From Sphingobium aromaticiconvertens (GTDB lineage Bacteria; Pseudomonadota; Alphaproteobacteria; Sphingomonadales; Sphingomonadaceae), in NCBI RefSeq assembly GCF_037154075.1, contig NZ_JBANRJ010000001.1, forward strand, positions 1,483,501 to 1,547,500: 64,000 bases of DNA. Reading direction: 5' to 3'. Numbering within the stretch: position 1 is the stretch's first letter; each line of letters begins with the position of its first letter. The notes under the pieces were generated by a model. It ran no database searches and was not told the origin of the DNA. It saw nothing but the letters and a program-made list of their open reading frames with translations. This document shows positions 44,385 to 53,480 of this stretch, one piece after another. Made by a program: the position numbers and the translations under genes.

Positions 44385-44472
44385 CTTCGTTCCTTCGTCA
44401 CTACGACGAAGCCCAAACCCTCCTTAATTTACAACCTCAAATCTGTGCCATTGGTGCTGACGGCGGACAGAC

Positions 44473-45060
44473 ATGATCGTTGATGCGACCGGTCGTGCAT
44501 ATGTCACCCATTTCGGGTTCGATTTGTTCCTGGGTGCTCCGCCTGCGCCTTCGACGTTGTTATGCGTCGAACCAACTGGTGAAGTGCGCGTCGTTGCCAG
44601 CGATCTCCTTTTTCCCAACGGGGTTGCGATTACGTCAGACGGCGGCACGCTGATCGTCGCAGAGACGTTTGGCGGTCGGCTGACCGCGTTCTCCATCCTG
44701 GCGGATGGATCGCTTACCGACCGCCGGTGCCTGGCTCAGCTGGGAAATGAGCCATCCTGGGAAAGCGTTCACACGTTGCTGGAAACGAATTTCGCTCCTG
44801 ACGGATGCGCGATCGATAAGGAAAACTGCATCTGGGTCGCCGATGCAGTCGGCGGCCGCGTCGCGCGGGTGTCCAGCGACGGTCGGATACTGGAGGAACG
44901 CAGGCCGCCTCAAGGGCTGGGCGTCTATTCCTGCGCATTGGGCGGCAGCGATGGCAAGACCTTGCTTCTTTGCACCGCACCCGATTTCGACGACGTCAAA
45001 CGCAAGGCGACGCCGCAAGCGAAGCTCTTCACCACTACCGTGTCCGTTCCACGCGCCTGA
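44473..45060 (+). pseudogene. SMP-30/gluconolactonase-like protein, N-terminus lost
   Basis: The 195 residues from MIVDATGRAYVTHFGFDLFLGAPPA to SVPRA match the C-terminal two thirds of SMP-30/LRE-type beta-propeller lactonases, for example DLLFPNGVAITSDGGTLIVAETFGGRLTAF and DGCAIDKENCIWVADAVGGRVARVSSDG. The N-terminal 90-100 residues, including the first metal-binding Glu, are missing. The IS3 element lies 40 bp upstream, and the frame directly upstream has a stop. It is probably inactive. Confidence 0.8.
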
Positions 45061-45087
45061 CGCAGACCGGCAACCGAGTTTCTTCAC

Positions 45088-46260
45088 ATGGATGGACATA
45101 CATATATCAGCCCGGTCAATGAGATCATCGACGAGGCGCGAAACGGACGGATGTTCATTCTGGTCGATGACGAAGATCGGGAAAATGAAGGCGATCTGGT
45201 GATCCCCGCGCAGATGGCGACGCCGGACGCTATCAATTTCATGGCTACGCACGGACGGGGCCTGATCTGCCTGGCGCTCACGCGCGAGCGCGTCGACGCT
45301 TTGCAACTTTCTCCGATGAGCCGCTCCAACAGCACGCCCTATGAGACGGCCTTCACTATTTCGATCGAAGCAAAAAGCGGCGTAACGACTGGCATTTCTG
45401 CAGCTGACAGGGCCCGTACCATATCGACCGCTATCGACGCGGCGAACGGTCCCGGCGAACTCGTAAGTCCGGGACATGTGTTCCCGCTGACTGCCAGGGA
45501 CGGCGGCGTCCTTATCCGTGCTGGCCATACTGAAGCCGCCGTAGACGTCGCAAAGCTCGCTGGCCTCAACCCCTCAGGAGTGATCTGCGAGATTATGAAC
45601 GATAACGGGTCGATGGCGCGCATGCCCGACCTTGTCGAGTTCGCGCGACGGCATAAACTTAAAATCGGTACGATCCGTGATCTTATCGCCTATCGTTTGC
45701 GCCACGATCACCTTGTACGGAAAGTTGCAGAAGTCCGGTTTGACAGCCCTCACGGAAGGGATTGGAAGGCGATCACCTATCGCAACCAGGCAACCGGCCT
45801 CGATACGCTGACATTGCTGAAGGGCGCTGTCGATGCGTCAACCCCGACGTTGGTGCGGATGCATACGTTGAATATTTTCTCTGACGTTCTTGGCGTGGGT
45901 GATCGGCGGACCGATCAGCTCAAGGCGATCATGAGGGCAATGGACAGTGCTGGCTCCGGCATTGTGGTGGTTTTTAATTCTCCGGCTGCTTCAATAATAT
46001 CTTCTCTCGCGCAAGCCCATATCGAATTTCCGATCGATGACAGTTCCGAGCCGGAAATTTTACGAGACTATGGGACAGGCGCGCAGATTCTTGCCGAATT
46101 GGCCGTTGGAGAGATGATATTATTTTCCAACACCCCGCACGCTTTAGCAGCGCTTTCTGGTTATGGGTTGACCGTCGTGGAAGAACGAAGAATTTGTGAT
46201 GAAGTCTTAACAGAAGGTCGTGTCCCACGGGGTTCTCTAATCGCCACTGTCAACAGCTGA
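45088..46260 (+). CDS. ribB: 3,4-dihydroxy-2-butanone 4-phosphate synthase with inactive GTP cyclohydrolase II-like domain
   Basis: The 390-aa RibBA-type protein makes the four-carbon precursor of riboflavin from ribulose 5-phosphate. The synthase domain (1-205) has [60 protein letters not shown] and [14 protein letters not shown]. The C-terminal domain keeps the cyclohydrolase II fold outline, but its zinc cysteines are absent: [23 protein letters not shown] stands where C-x9-C-x-C is expected. GTP cyclohydrolase activity is therefore unlikely, as in many alphaproteobacterial RibB proteins. In a cluster with flavin-dependent enzymes it may raise flavin supply. Its last codons lie inside the inverted duplication. 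Confidence 0.92.
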   Translation: MDGHTYISPVNEIIDEARNGRMFILVDDEDRENEGDLVIPAQMATPDAINFMATHGRGLICLALTRERVDALQLSPMSRSNSTPYETAFTISIEAKSGVTTGISAADRARTISTAIDAANGPGELVSPGHVFPLTARDGGVLIRAGHTEAAVDVAKLAGLNPSGVICEIMNDNGSMARMPDLVEFARRHKLKIGTIRDLIAYRLRHDHLVRKVAEVRFDSPHGRDWKAITYRNQATGLDTLTLLKGAVDASTPTLVRMHTLNIFSDVLGVGDRRTDQLKAIMRAMDSAGSGIVVVFNSPAASIISSLAQAHIEFPIDDSSEPEILRDYGTGAQILAELAVGEMILFSNTPHALAALSGYGLTVVEERRICDEVLTEGRVPRGSLIATVNS

Positions 46261-47605
46261 CCTCTTTGCGGTTCGTCACGCGCGCTGGGCTCCAGGGTTC
46301 TCTCCGCGGTCGTCGCGCTGGACGCCGCATGTTAGCGTTCAAAGTAGGGTGAATCTAAGTGGTGTGCGCGGTCCGTGCCGCACTCGCGGGAACGATCTCA
46401 CCCTCGCTAAGCGTCCCAGCGGGACGCGTTCTGTCGCGCTTGAGTTCAGCGTATTGCTTCGGATTTGGATCAGGCCATGGCCGCCTCCCGGAAGGTCGTG
46501 TTGGTACGCCACATTGCGTGCAATGTTACCGCCAGCTTCCTGGCCAGGGCGACTTTCGCTTTGCGAGGCCCGGTTCGGCCTGCGATCGCCTGTGCCCACT
46601 CACGCAGGCGAGGGCCGCCAAGCTTTCGAGACAAGATCGCATTTGCTGCTTCGTACAGGCATTTTCGAGCGAACCTGTCACCGCTTTTCGAGATGCGCCC
46701 GTTCCGGCTGATTTCGCCAGATTCGTAGCGCCTTGGCGTCAGACCGAGATAAGCGCCCGCGCTGGAAGATCGGTTGAAGCGTTCGGCGTCGTCGAATGCT
46801 GCAGTTACCGCCATCGCGGTGATCGGTCCGACTCCCGGCGCTGTCATCAAAAGACGTACCGTACCATGCTGTTTGGCTACCGCCCGGATTTTGCCATCGA
46901 GAGCGGCAATACGGGCTAGAATTTCACTCCGGGCGTGCATCAACGCTTCAAAGATAGGTATGAGCTCCGGTGCGACTGCCAGCTCGCCTGTGATGATCTC
47001 CGTCGCACGGCGTTTGAAGCCCCCAACCCGTTTTCCGAACATCACGCCAAACGTTTTCAGCAACCCTCTGATCTCATTTTCAAGCTTCACACGCATGCCA
47101 ACCAGCGTATCGCGCGCTGTCAGCATCGCCCGGTTAACATAGGCCTCATGACTCTTTATCCGGGCAGCCTTGAACCAACCTGTGCGGACAATCTGAGCCA
47201 AGCCGCGAGCATCATGTCTGTCGGTTTTATTTGGCATCATTTTGAGGACCGCATTAGCGTGACGCGCATCCAGGCAAATGATCGGGACACGCCGCTTCGT
47301 CAGCGCGTTCCAGAGCCAGACGGCAAGGGGACCTGTCTCCATTCCCACCCGTTCGACATCCGCGGCGCGCTTCGCTAGCCAGTCGGCTATCGCGTCAGGG
47401 CAGGTCGGCACCTTCGCCTCCGCGAGAATCTCACCTTCCGCCCCAACCAGGCAAATCGCCGTCTCCTCCTGTGACACATCCAGTGCTGCAAAAACTCCCA
47501 TAACGTCCTCCACGTTCGACTCCGGCCGAGCGCCGAAGCGGCAATGACATCCTACCGCAACAAAGCGGAGGTCGAGTGTGGCGATTACGTTAAGTGGTGT
47601 AGGAA
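46214..47605. repeat. Left arm of a 1.39-kb inverted duplication
   Basis: Position x in this arm corresponds to 97882 minus x in the right arm (50277-51668). The arms include a complete IS110-type transposase gene and the last approximately 45 bp of the riboflavin gene. I saw only two mismatches, both near the outer end. Confidence 0.88.
46470..47501 (-). CDS. IS110-family transposase, copy 1
   Basis: The ATG at 47501 gives 343 residues (MGVFAALDVSQEETAICLVG). The N-terminal DEDD (RuvC-like) domain has Asp8, GMETGPLAVWLWNAL and NKTDRHDARGLAQIVRTGW. The C-terminal transposase_20 domain has TAPGVGPITAMAVTAAFDDAERF and AGAYLGLTPRRYESGE with the conserved Ser. The open frame extends upstream to 48821 through a shadow of the IS256 transposase and should not be annotated at that length. 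The protein is identical to that of copy 2 at 50381. Confidence 0.93.
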   Translation of the reverse strand: MGVFAALDVSQEETAICLVGAEGEILAEAKVPTCPDAIADWLAKRAADVERVGMETGPLAVWLWNALTKRRVPIICLDARHANAVLKMMPNKTDRHDARGLAQIVRTGWFKAARIKSHEAYVNRAMLTARDTLVGMRVKLENEIRGLLKTFGVMFGKRVGGFKRRATEIITGELAVAPELIPIFEALMHARSEILARIAALDGKIRAVAKQHGTVRLLMTAPGVGPITAMAVTAAFDDAERFNRSSSAGAYLGLTPRRYESGEISRNGRISKSGDRFARKCLYEAANAILSRKLGGPRLREWAQAIAGRTGPRKAKVALARKLAVTLHAMWRTNTTFREAAMA

Positions 47606-48785
47606 GGTTTCCCTGAGAGGGTGGCCACCGTCGATCTTCTGGTAGGGTTCGGATGCGAACTCGAACCTGGAGAAGAAGACGATGACCGATGACAGAATGG
47701 CCCTTGTTGAGCTGATCGAGCAAGGGGCTGACAGCGATTTGGTGCGCGAGATGCTGGCTTTTGCCGCTGAGCGCATGATGGATCTGGAGATTGAGGCCAG
47801 AACCGGTGCGCCCGCCGGCAGTCGCAGCCAGTCGCGACTGAACCACCGCAACGGCTACCGCGAACGGGGATGGGACACCCGTGCCGGTCGGATCGATCTG
47901 GCGATCCCGAAGCTGCGCAAAGGCAGCTACTTTCCGAGCTTCCTGGAGCCGCGCCGCACCGCCGAGAAGGCCTTGGCAGCGGTGATCCAGGAGGCCTATG
48001 TGCACGGCGTCTCGACCCGTTCGGTCGACGATCTGGTTAAGGCGATGGGCGCCAGCGGCGTATCGAAGAGCCAGGTCAGCCGCCTGGTTGCCGAGATTGA
48101 CGAGCGGGTGAACGCCTTCCTCACCCGCCCGATCGAGGGCGAGTGGCCCTATTTGTGGATCGACGCCACCTACCTCAAGGTGCGTGAGGGCGGACGGATC
48201 GTCTCGACGGCGACGATAATCGCCGTTGGCGTCAACACCGATGGCCGCCGTGAAGTTCTGGGCGTCGCCACCGGCCCTTCGGAGGCGGAGCCCTTCTGGA
48301 AAGCCTTCCTGCGTTCGCTGGCGGATCGCGGACTGCGCGGGGTGAAGCTGGTCATCGCCGATGATCACAAGGGACTGCGCGCTTCCGCCAGCAAGGTGTT
48401 TGCCGCGAGCCAGCAACGCTGCCGGGTGCACTGGATGCGCAACGCGCTGGCCCATGCCGCGCCCAAACAGCGGCCCGCCGTGATTGCCATGATCAAGACG
48501 ATCTTCGCGCAGGAGACGACCGAAGCGGCGCACCAGCAGTGGGAGCAGGTCGCCGATGCCCTGCGCGAGAAGTTCCCGAAGCTGGCCGACATGATGGACG
48601 CATCGCGCGAGGATGTGCTTGCCTACATGGCGTTCCCGAAGGATCACTGGGCGCAGATCGCGTCCACCAACCCGCTGGAAAGGGTGAACAAGGAGATTAA
48701 GCGAAGGGCCGATGTCATCGGCATCTTTCCCAATGATGCCTCGGTCATACGCCTCGTCGGCGCGCTGATGCTGGAGCAGAATGAT

Positions 48786-50147
48786 GTGTATGGACCACCC
48801 CCACCTTGCAAGGCTTTTCAACAGATTTCGACGATTTCGGATCTTGCGGTCGTGTATCCGGCCTTGTTGTGCGGCATAACACGCCGCAGGCCCCTATGGT
48901 TTCCGCGGATCGACGGCCGGACAAATGGACGAACTCAAATTGGTTCGCATCATTTCAGTGACCTTTGTCGATCCCCGGTGATACCGGTTCGCCATACTTT
49001 GTCGTTGCCCTCGCAAGTCGGCACCATCACATCGGCGCCGAACTGGTTAGGCCGCCATCGGCAAAGGCGATGGACGGCGGTATACCTCATTCCTGGTCAA
49101 CATGGCCCAGATCGAGCGAGCCGTCTTGTGAGCGACGGCTGTTGAGGCTACATTCACGGGCCTCCTGTCGACCAAAGCTTTAAGCCAGGGCCGAGGTGTC
49201 ACGTCCTTGCGGAACGTTGTTCCTACAACGGCCCGAACTCCATGGATCAAGAGCGTTCGGAGATATCGATCGCCGCCTTTGCTGATCCGACCAATCTTCT
49301 CTTTTCCCCCGCTCGCTCGAATCCGTGGCGTCAGGCCAAGCCAAGCTGCAAAATGACGGGAAGACTTGAACTGACTGCCATCGCCGACGGCTGCCACAAT
49401 CGCTGTCGCCGTAATTGGGCCCACGCCCGGAGCAGTAGCCAGACGCTGGCTGTCCGGGTTTGATTTGTGCCAGGCGACGATCCGCTTCTCCATCTCGCCA
49501 AGCTTATCGGTTAATGTGTCGATGTGCCGGAAAAGACATCGCAACGCTTCTCGCGCTTCGTCCGGGACGACGGTCTTGTCCGAGGTTGCAAGACGCTCGC
49601 TCAATATCGCGAGCTGTCGCACGCCCTTGCCCGCGATAAGCCCGTATTCGCCCAGCAGTCCGCGCAGTGCATTGATCGTCGCCGTTCGCTGTCGGACCAA
49701 CAGGCTGCGGACACGATGCAAAGCCAGAACCGCCTGTTGCTGCTTCGTCTTGATAGGAACAAACCGCATGTTCGGCTTGGCGACGGCCTCGCATATGGCC
49801 TCCGCGTCGGCGGCGTCCGTCTTGTTCCGCTTCACGTACGGCTTAACGTACTGAGGTGGAATGAGCTTGACCGTGTGGCCGATCTCCACAAGCAAGCGCG
49901 CCCAGTGATGCGCGCTAGAACACGCTTCCATTCCGACTAGGCACGGCGGCTGCTTTTTGAAGAAGGCCGCCATATCGGCCCGAGAGAGCTTTCGGCGAAG
50001 CACGGTTAAGCCGGCCTCATCTACACCGTGAACTTGGAAAACCGTTTTGGCCAGATCAAGGCCAATCGTAACAACTGACATCGCGCTTCCTCCACTTTAA
50101 TGGCACCATATAATATGATCGTTTGCATGGGGGTGGTCCATGCCATC
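48786..50147. mobile_element. IS1111-type (IS110-family) element, about 1.36 kb
   Basis: The element interrupts the IS256 transposase codon after QND. Subterminal inverted repeats TGGACCACCCCCA (48791-48803) and its complement ending at 50140 are visible. IS110-family members of the IS1111 group have such subterminal repeats and usually no target duplication. Confidence 0.82.
49047..50081 (-). CDS. IS110-family transposase (IS1111 group)
   Basis: A 344-aa protein with the DEDD domain (VVTIGLDLAKTVFQVHGVDEAG, GMEACSSAHHWARLL and KNKTDAADAEAICEA-like RNKTDAADAEAICEAVAKP). The C-terminal domain has ATAPGVGPITATAIVAAVGDGSQFKSSRHFAAWLGLTPR and ISKGGDRYLRTLLIHGARA-like ISKGGDRYLRTLLIHGVRA. It is distinct from the two IS110 copies that flank it and appears intact. 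Confidence 0.93.
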   Translation of the reverse strand: MSVVTIGLDLAKTVFQVHGVDEAGLTVLRRKLSRADMAAFFKKQPPCLVGMEACSSAHHWARLLVEIGHTVKLIPPQYVKPYVKRNKTDAADAEAICEAVAKPNMRFVPIKTKQQQAVLALHRVRSLLVRQRTATINALRGLLGEYGLIAGKGVRQLAILSERLATSDKTVVPDEAREALRCLFRHIDTLTDKLGEMEKRIVAWHKSNPDSQRLATAPGVGPITATAIVAAVGDGSQFKSSRHFAAWLGLTPRIRASGGKEKIGRISKGGDRYLRTLLIHGVRAVVGTTFRKDVTPRPWLKALVDRRPVNVASTAVAHKTARSIWAMLTRNEVYRRPSPLPMAA

Positions 50148-50276
50148 AAATGGGCGGTGTCACGCCGCTACATGACGCTGGAAACAATCGGCGCGGTGAG
50201 CCATAACCCCATTGTCAGCCTGCCAGCTCTGGCTGCCTGACCCGAACCCGATCCCGATCCTGCCGTGGATTGACGG

Positions 50277-51668
50277 TTCCTACACCACTTAACGTAATCG
50301 CCACACTCGACCTCCGCTTTGTTGCGGTAGGATGTCATTGCCGCTTCGGCGCTCGGCCGGAGTCGAACGTGGAGGACGTTATGGGAGTTTTTGCAGCACT
50401 GGATGTGTCACAGGAGGAGACGGCGATTTGCCTGGTTGGGGCGGAAGGTGAGATTCTCGCGGAGGCGAAGGTGCCGACCTGCCCTGACGCGATAGCCGAC
50501 TGGCTAGCGAAGCGCGCCGCGGATGTCGAACGGGTGGGAATGGAGACAGGTCCCCTTGCCGTCTGGCTCTGGAACGCGCTGACGAAGCGGCGTGTCCCGA
50601 TCATTTGCCTGGATGCGCGTCACGCTAATGCGGTCCTCAAAATGATGCCAAATAAAACCGACAGACATGATGCTCGCGGCTTGGCTCAGATTGTCCGCAC
50701 AGGTTGGTTCAAGGCTGCCCGGATAAAGAGTCATGAGGCCTATGTTAACCGGGCGATGCTGACAGCGCGCGATACGCTGGTTGGCATGCGTGTGAAGCTT
50801 GAAAATGAGATCAGAGGGTTGCTGAAAACGTTTGGCGTGATGTTCGGAAAACGGGTTGGGGGCTTCAAACGCCGTGCGACGGAGATCATCACAGGCGAGC
50901 TGGCAGTCGCACCGGAGCTCATACCTATCTTTGAAGCGTTGATGCACGCCCGGAGTGAAATTCTAGCCCGTATTGCCGCTCTCGATGGCAAAATCCGGGC
51001 GGTAGCCAAACAGCATGGTACGGTACGTCTTTTGATGACAGCGCCGGGAGTCGGACCGATCACCGCGATGGCGGTAACTGCAGCATTCGACGACGCCGAA
51101 CGCTTCAACCGATCTTCCAGCGCGGGCGCTTATCTCGGTCTGACGCCAAGGCGCTACGAATCTGGCGAAATCAGCCGGAACGGGCGCATCTCGAAAAGCG
51201 GTGACAGGTTCGCTCGAAAATGCCTGTACGAAGCAGCAAATGCGATCTTGTCTCGAAAGCTTGGCGGCCCTCGCCTGCGTGAGTGGGCACAGGCGATCGC
51301 AGGCCGAACCGGGCCTCGCAAAGCGAAAGTCGCCCTGGCCAGGAAGCTGGCGGTAACATTGCACGCAATGTGGCGTACCAACACGACCTTCCGGGAGGCG
51401 GCCATGGCCTGATCCAAATCCGAAGCAATACGCTGAACTCAAGCGCGACAGAACGCGTCCCGCTGGGACGCTTAGCGAGGGTGAGATCGTTCCCGCGAGT
51501 GCGGCACGGACCGCGCACACCACTTAGATTCACCCTACTTTGAACGCTAACATGCGGCGTCCAGCGCGACGACCGCGGAGAGAACCCTGGAGCCCAGCGC
51601 GCGTGACGAACCGCAAAGAGGTCAGCTGTTGACAGTGGCGATTAGAGAACCTCCTGGGACACGACCTT
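50277..51668. repeat. Right arm of the 1.39-kb inverted duplication
   Basis: This is the inverted copy of 46214-47605, and it includes a fragment of the riboflavin gene's end (51622-51668). Just outside, CTTAACAGAA occurs in direct orientation relative to the left arm's border (46206-46215), a possible fold-back or microhomology junction. Confidence 0.88.
50381..51412 (+). CDS. IS110-family transposase, copy 2
   Basis: The protein is identical to copy 1 at 46470 (343 residues from MGVFAALDVSQEETAIC), here in the opposite orientation. The DEDD residues and the C-terminal domain are intact. The open frame extends upstream to 50270, but that part lies in the IS256 end. Either copy could mobilise the other. 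Confidence 0.93.
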   Translation: MGVFAALDVSQEETAICLVGAEGEILAEAKVPTCPDAIADWLAKRAADVERVGMETGPLAVWLWNALTKRRVPIICLDARHANAVLKMMPNKTDRHDARGLAQIVRTGWFKAARIKSHEAYVNRAMLTARDTLVGMRVKLENEIRGLLKTFGVMFGKRVGGFKRRATEIITGELAVAPELIPIFEALMHARSEILARIAALDGKIRAVAKQHGTVRLLMTAPGVGPITAMAVTAAFDDAERFNRSSSAGAYLGLTPRRYESGEISRNGRISKSGDRFARKCLYEAANAILSRKLGGPRLREWAQAIAGRTGPRKAKVALARKLAVTLHAMWRTNTTFREAAMA

Positions 51669-51939
51669 AACAGAAAGGAACTTTTCTGTAGAATTGCTCG
51701 CACCAACATGCGATTTTTGTTTACCCATCAGATAAAATACTTCGCTGAGTATGGGTTTCGCGTCGTATCAGCAAAACTTAAAGCTGGTTAGCAACCAGCC
51801 GACATGACCTGCTTAAGCCATGAAGTGGGTTGCCCTTGGGTGTATCCTTCGAAGCTTGTTGTTCCGGACATACTGATGTTACAATTATCGCATGTCCGTG
51901 TTTGACGCCTCTTCATAAGGTCGGCTAGAAATCACGCCG
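51669..51939. promoter_or_regulatory. Region upstream of the integrase with an attachment-like dyad
   Basis: CGGACAT at 51865-51871 and ATGTCCG at 51892-51898 form a perfect inverted repeat with a 20-bp spacer. The sequence from ATTATCGCAT through CTTCATAAGG resembles the segment that follows the truncated parD at about 23273-23311. This may be the recombination site of the integrase. No gene was seen in the other bases. Confidence 0.5.
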
Positions 51940-53172
51940 ATGGACCACCCGGCACCCCTCGACAACAACGCCCTGATCGGGGGGGAAGCGGCGCCAGCTC
52001 CAACGGCGTCGGTCGATGATCTCTCGTGGGCGGTGGTGAAGATGCGCGCGGTCGAGCGCATTGTGGTCAACGAGCCGCTGATCGCCGCCTACCAGGCTGC
52101 ATCCTCGCCACACAGCATCCGTGCGCTGAAATGCGATCTCGACGCGTTCGACCTGTGGTGCCGGCGCCACAATCGGGTCGCGCTACCGGCGACCCCGGAA
52201 ACCGTGGCCGATTATCTCGACGCGCGGGCGGGGCAGGGGAGCAAGCCGGCGTCGCTCGGCCGCTACAAGGCGTCGATCGCCAAGATCCACCAATTGCTCG
52301 ATCTGAAAGATCCGACACCCGCGCCGCTGATCAAGCTGCGGCTGCAGGCTGTACGCCGCGAGAAAGGCGTCGCGCAGAAGCAGGCGCGGCCGCTGCGGTT
52401 CAAGGGGCCGGTCCGCAACGTCGAGCGTGACGTGCCCCGTGGACTGAATGTGCGGGCGCTACTCGAAAGCTGCGCCGAGGATTTGCCGGGTTTGCGCGAT
52501 CGCGCGCTGCTTTCGGCCGGCTATGACACCGGGCTGCGCGCCTCCGAGCTCGTCGCGATTGAGGTCGAGCACATCATCGAGGCGATCGACCAAGAGGCTC
52601 GCCTGCTCAGCATTCCACGTAGCAAAGGGGACCAGGAAGGGGAGGGAGCAACCGCCTATCTTACCCCTCGTACCGTTCGCGCGATCGCGGCTTGGCTCGA
52701 GGCGGCTGGAATTGAGGCAGGGCCGCTGTTCCGGCGCGTCAACGTGCGGCGCTACAAGGCGAGAGCGGCGGTACGAGGGAGGCCGATCGACAGCATCTCC
52801 GGACGAGAATCCTGGGACCTGCGCAAGACCCTGCCCAAGCGCGCGGTGCCGGCGCGGGTCGAGTATGATGTGGGGGCGGGGGCGCTCCATCCCGCCTCGG
52901 TCGGCCCGATCTGGCGCGCGATGATCCAGCGGGCCTTCGATGCCGGCGCGCTGGCCGATCTCACCGCCGACGATCTGGCGCGGCTGTTGAAGGGGATCAG
53001 CGCGCATTCGACGCGGGTCGGGCTCAACCAGGATTTGTTTGTCAGCGGCGAGGATCTCGCCGGGATCATGGACGCGCTGCGCTGGAAAAGCCCGCGGATG
53101 CCGTTGGCCTATAATCGCAATCTGGCCGCCGAGCAGGGGGCGACGGGGCGGCTGATGGCGAAGATCGAATAG
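51940..53172 (+). CDS. Tyrosine recombinase/integrase
   Basis: A 410-aa integrase. The N-terminal core-binding domain (residues about 45-130, HSIRALKCDLDAFDLWCRRHNRVALP) is followed by the catalytic domain with Arg in GYDTGLRASELVAIE, H-x-x-R in SAHSTRVGLNQDL and the terminal Tyr in MPLAYNRNLAAEQG. The third catalytic His is replaced by Trp (LRWKSPRMPLAY), a known variant. A decayed relative lies at 23327 in the same orientation, so the intervening 28 kb may be an island bounded by two integration events. Confidence 0.92.
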   Translation: MDHPAPLDNNALIGGEAAPAPTASVDDLSWAVVKMRAVERIVVNEPLIAAYQAASSPHSIRALKCDLDAFDLWCRRHNRVALPATPETVADYLDARAGQGSKPASLGRYKASIAKIHQLLDLKDPTPAPLIKLRLQAVRREKGVAQKQARPLRFKGPVRNVERDVPRGLNVRALLESCAEDLPGLRDRALLSAGYDTGLRASELVAIEVEHIIEAIDQEARLLSIPRSKGDQEGEGATAYLTPRTVRAIAAWLEAAGIEAGPLFRRVNVRRYKARAAVRGRPIDSISGRESWDLRKTLPKRAVPARVEYDVGAGALHPASVGPIWRAMIQRAFDAGALADLTADDLARLLKGISAHSTRVGLNQDLFVSGEDLAGIMDALRWKSPRMPLAYNRNLAAEQGATGRLMAKIE

Positions 53173-53175
53173 GTT

Positions 53176-53480
53176 TAGGCAACGGCCGGAACGCCGGGAA
53201 GATGCTGCAAAGCGAGACGGCGAGCTACGCCAGGCCAACGAAATTCTGATCAACGTGAGTGCATATTTGGCTTCGGGAACAATGAAAGCCGCGGCCTTGG
53301 CCCAGGCGGCGGAGCCCTGGACGGGTCCGCTCGATAGAGACATCTACGGCGATGCTCGCAACGTCGCGCCGGGGTGGCACATCCACTATCTCGAACGCGA
53401 GTGGCGCAACTGGCTCGGGGAAAATGAGATTATACCCAAAAACCCCGACGGCATTTCCTAAATTCTGCCGGACCTGGTTC
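53176..53480 (+). pseudogene. Relic segment: IS3 OrfA-like tail fused to an unidentified C-terminal fragment
   Basis: At about 53180-53280 the translation ELRQANEILINVSAYLASGT resembles the end of IS3-type OrfA. It is followed in frame by a fragment with VAPGWHIHYLEREWRNWLGE, then KNPD, and in the next frame FPKFCRTWFVKRGDPHP. That pattern is reminiscent of the C-termini of plasmid replication initiators, but I am not sure. A one-base shift near 53455 separates the frames. The segment looks like a patchwork of remnants. Confidence 0.45.

Larger units (their letters stand above)
42982..44432. mobile_element. IS3-family insertion sequence, about 1.45 kb
   Basis: Ends carry inverted GTAAATTA followed by similar, imperfect sequence (GGAG, GGGC, TCGTC). 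The two leftward genes orfA and orfB fill it. No target duplication was recognised, and the flanks belong to two different broken genes, so an adjacent deletion probably accompanied or followed insertion. Confidence 0.8.
47682..50240 (+). pseudogene. IS256-family transposase, interrupted
   Basis: The frame from 47682 (MTDDRMALVELIEQGADSDL) runs through the whole mutator-type DDE domain: YLWIDATYLKVREGGRIVS, VKLVIADDHKGL, CRVHWMRNAL and STNPLERVNKEIKRR. It is cut at about 48785 after LMLEQND. Its C-terminus resumes at 50148 with WAVSRRYMTLETIGAVSHNP and IVSLPALAA, stopping at 50240. The interrupting segment is an IS1111-type element. The first open frame runs on into it to 49145 without meaning. 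Confidence 0.9.
47589..50293. mobile_element. IS256-family element interrupted by an IS1111-type element
   Basis: The ends carry inverted GTTAAGTGGTGTAGGAA (47589-47605 and 50277-50293). The element lies exactly in the spacer of the inverted duplication. The sequences outside the ends (GCGATTAC at left, GTAATCGC at right) are inverted copies instead of a direct 8-bp duplication, because the flanks themselves are inverted. Confidence 0.75.

Noticed and set aside
46470..48821. A 783-aa leftward protein
   Set aside because: Only its last 343 residues are the IS110 transposase; the rest is the reverse strand of the IS256 transposase with no meaning.
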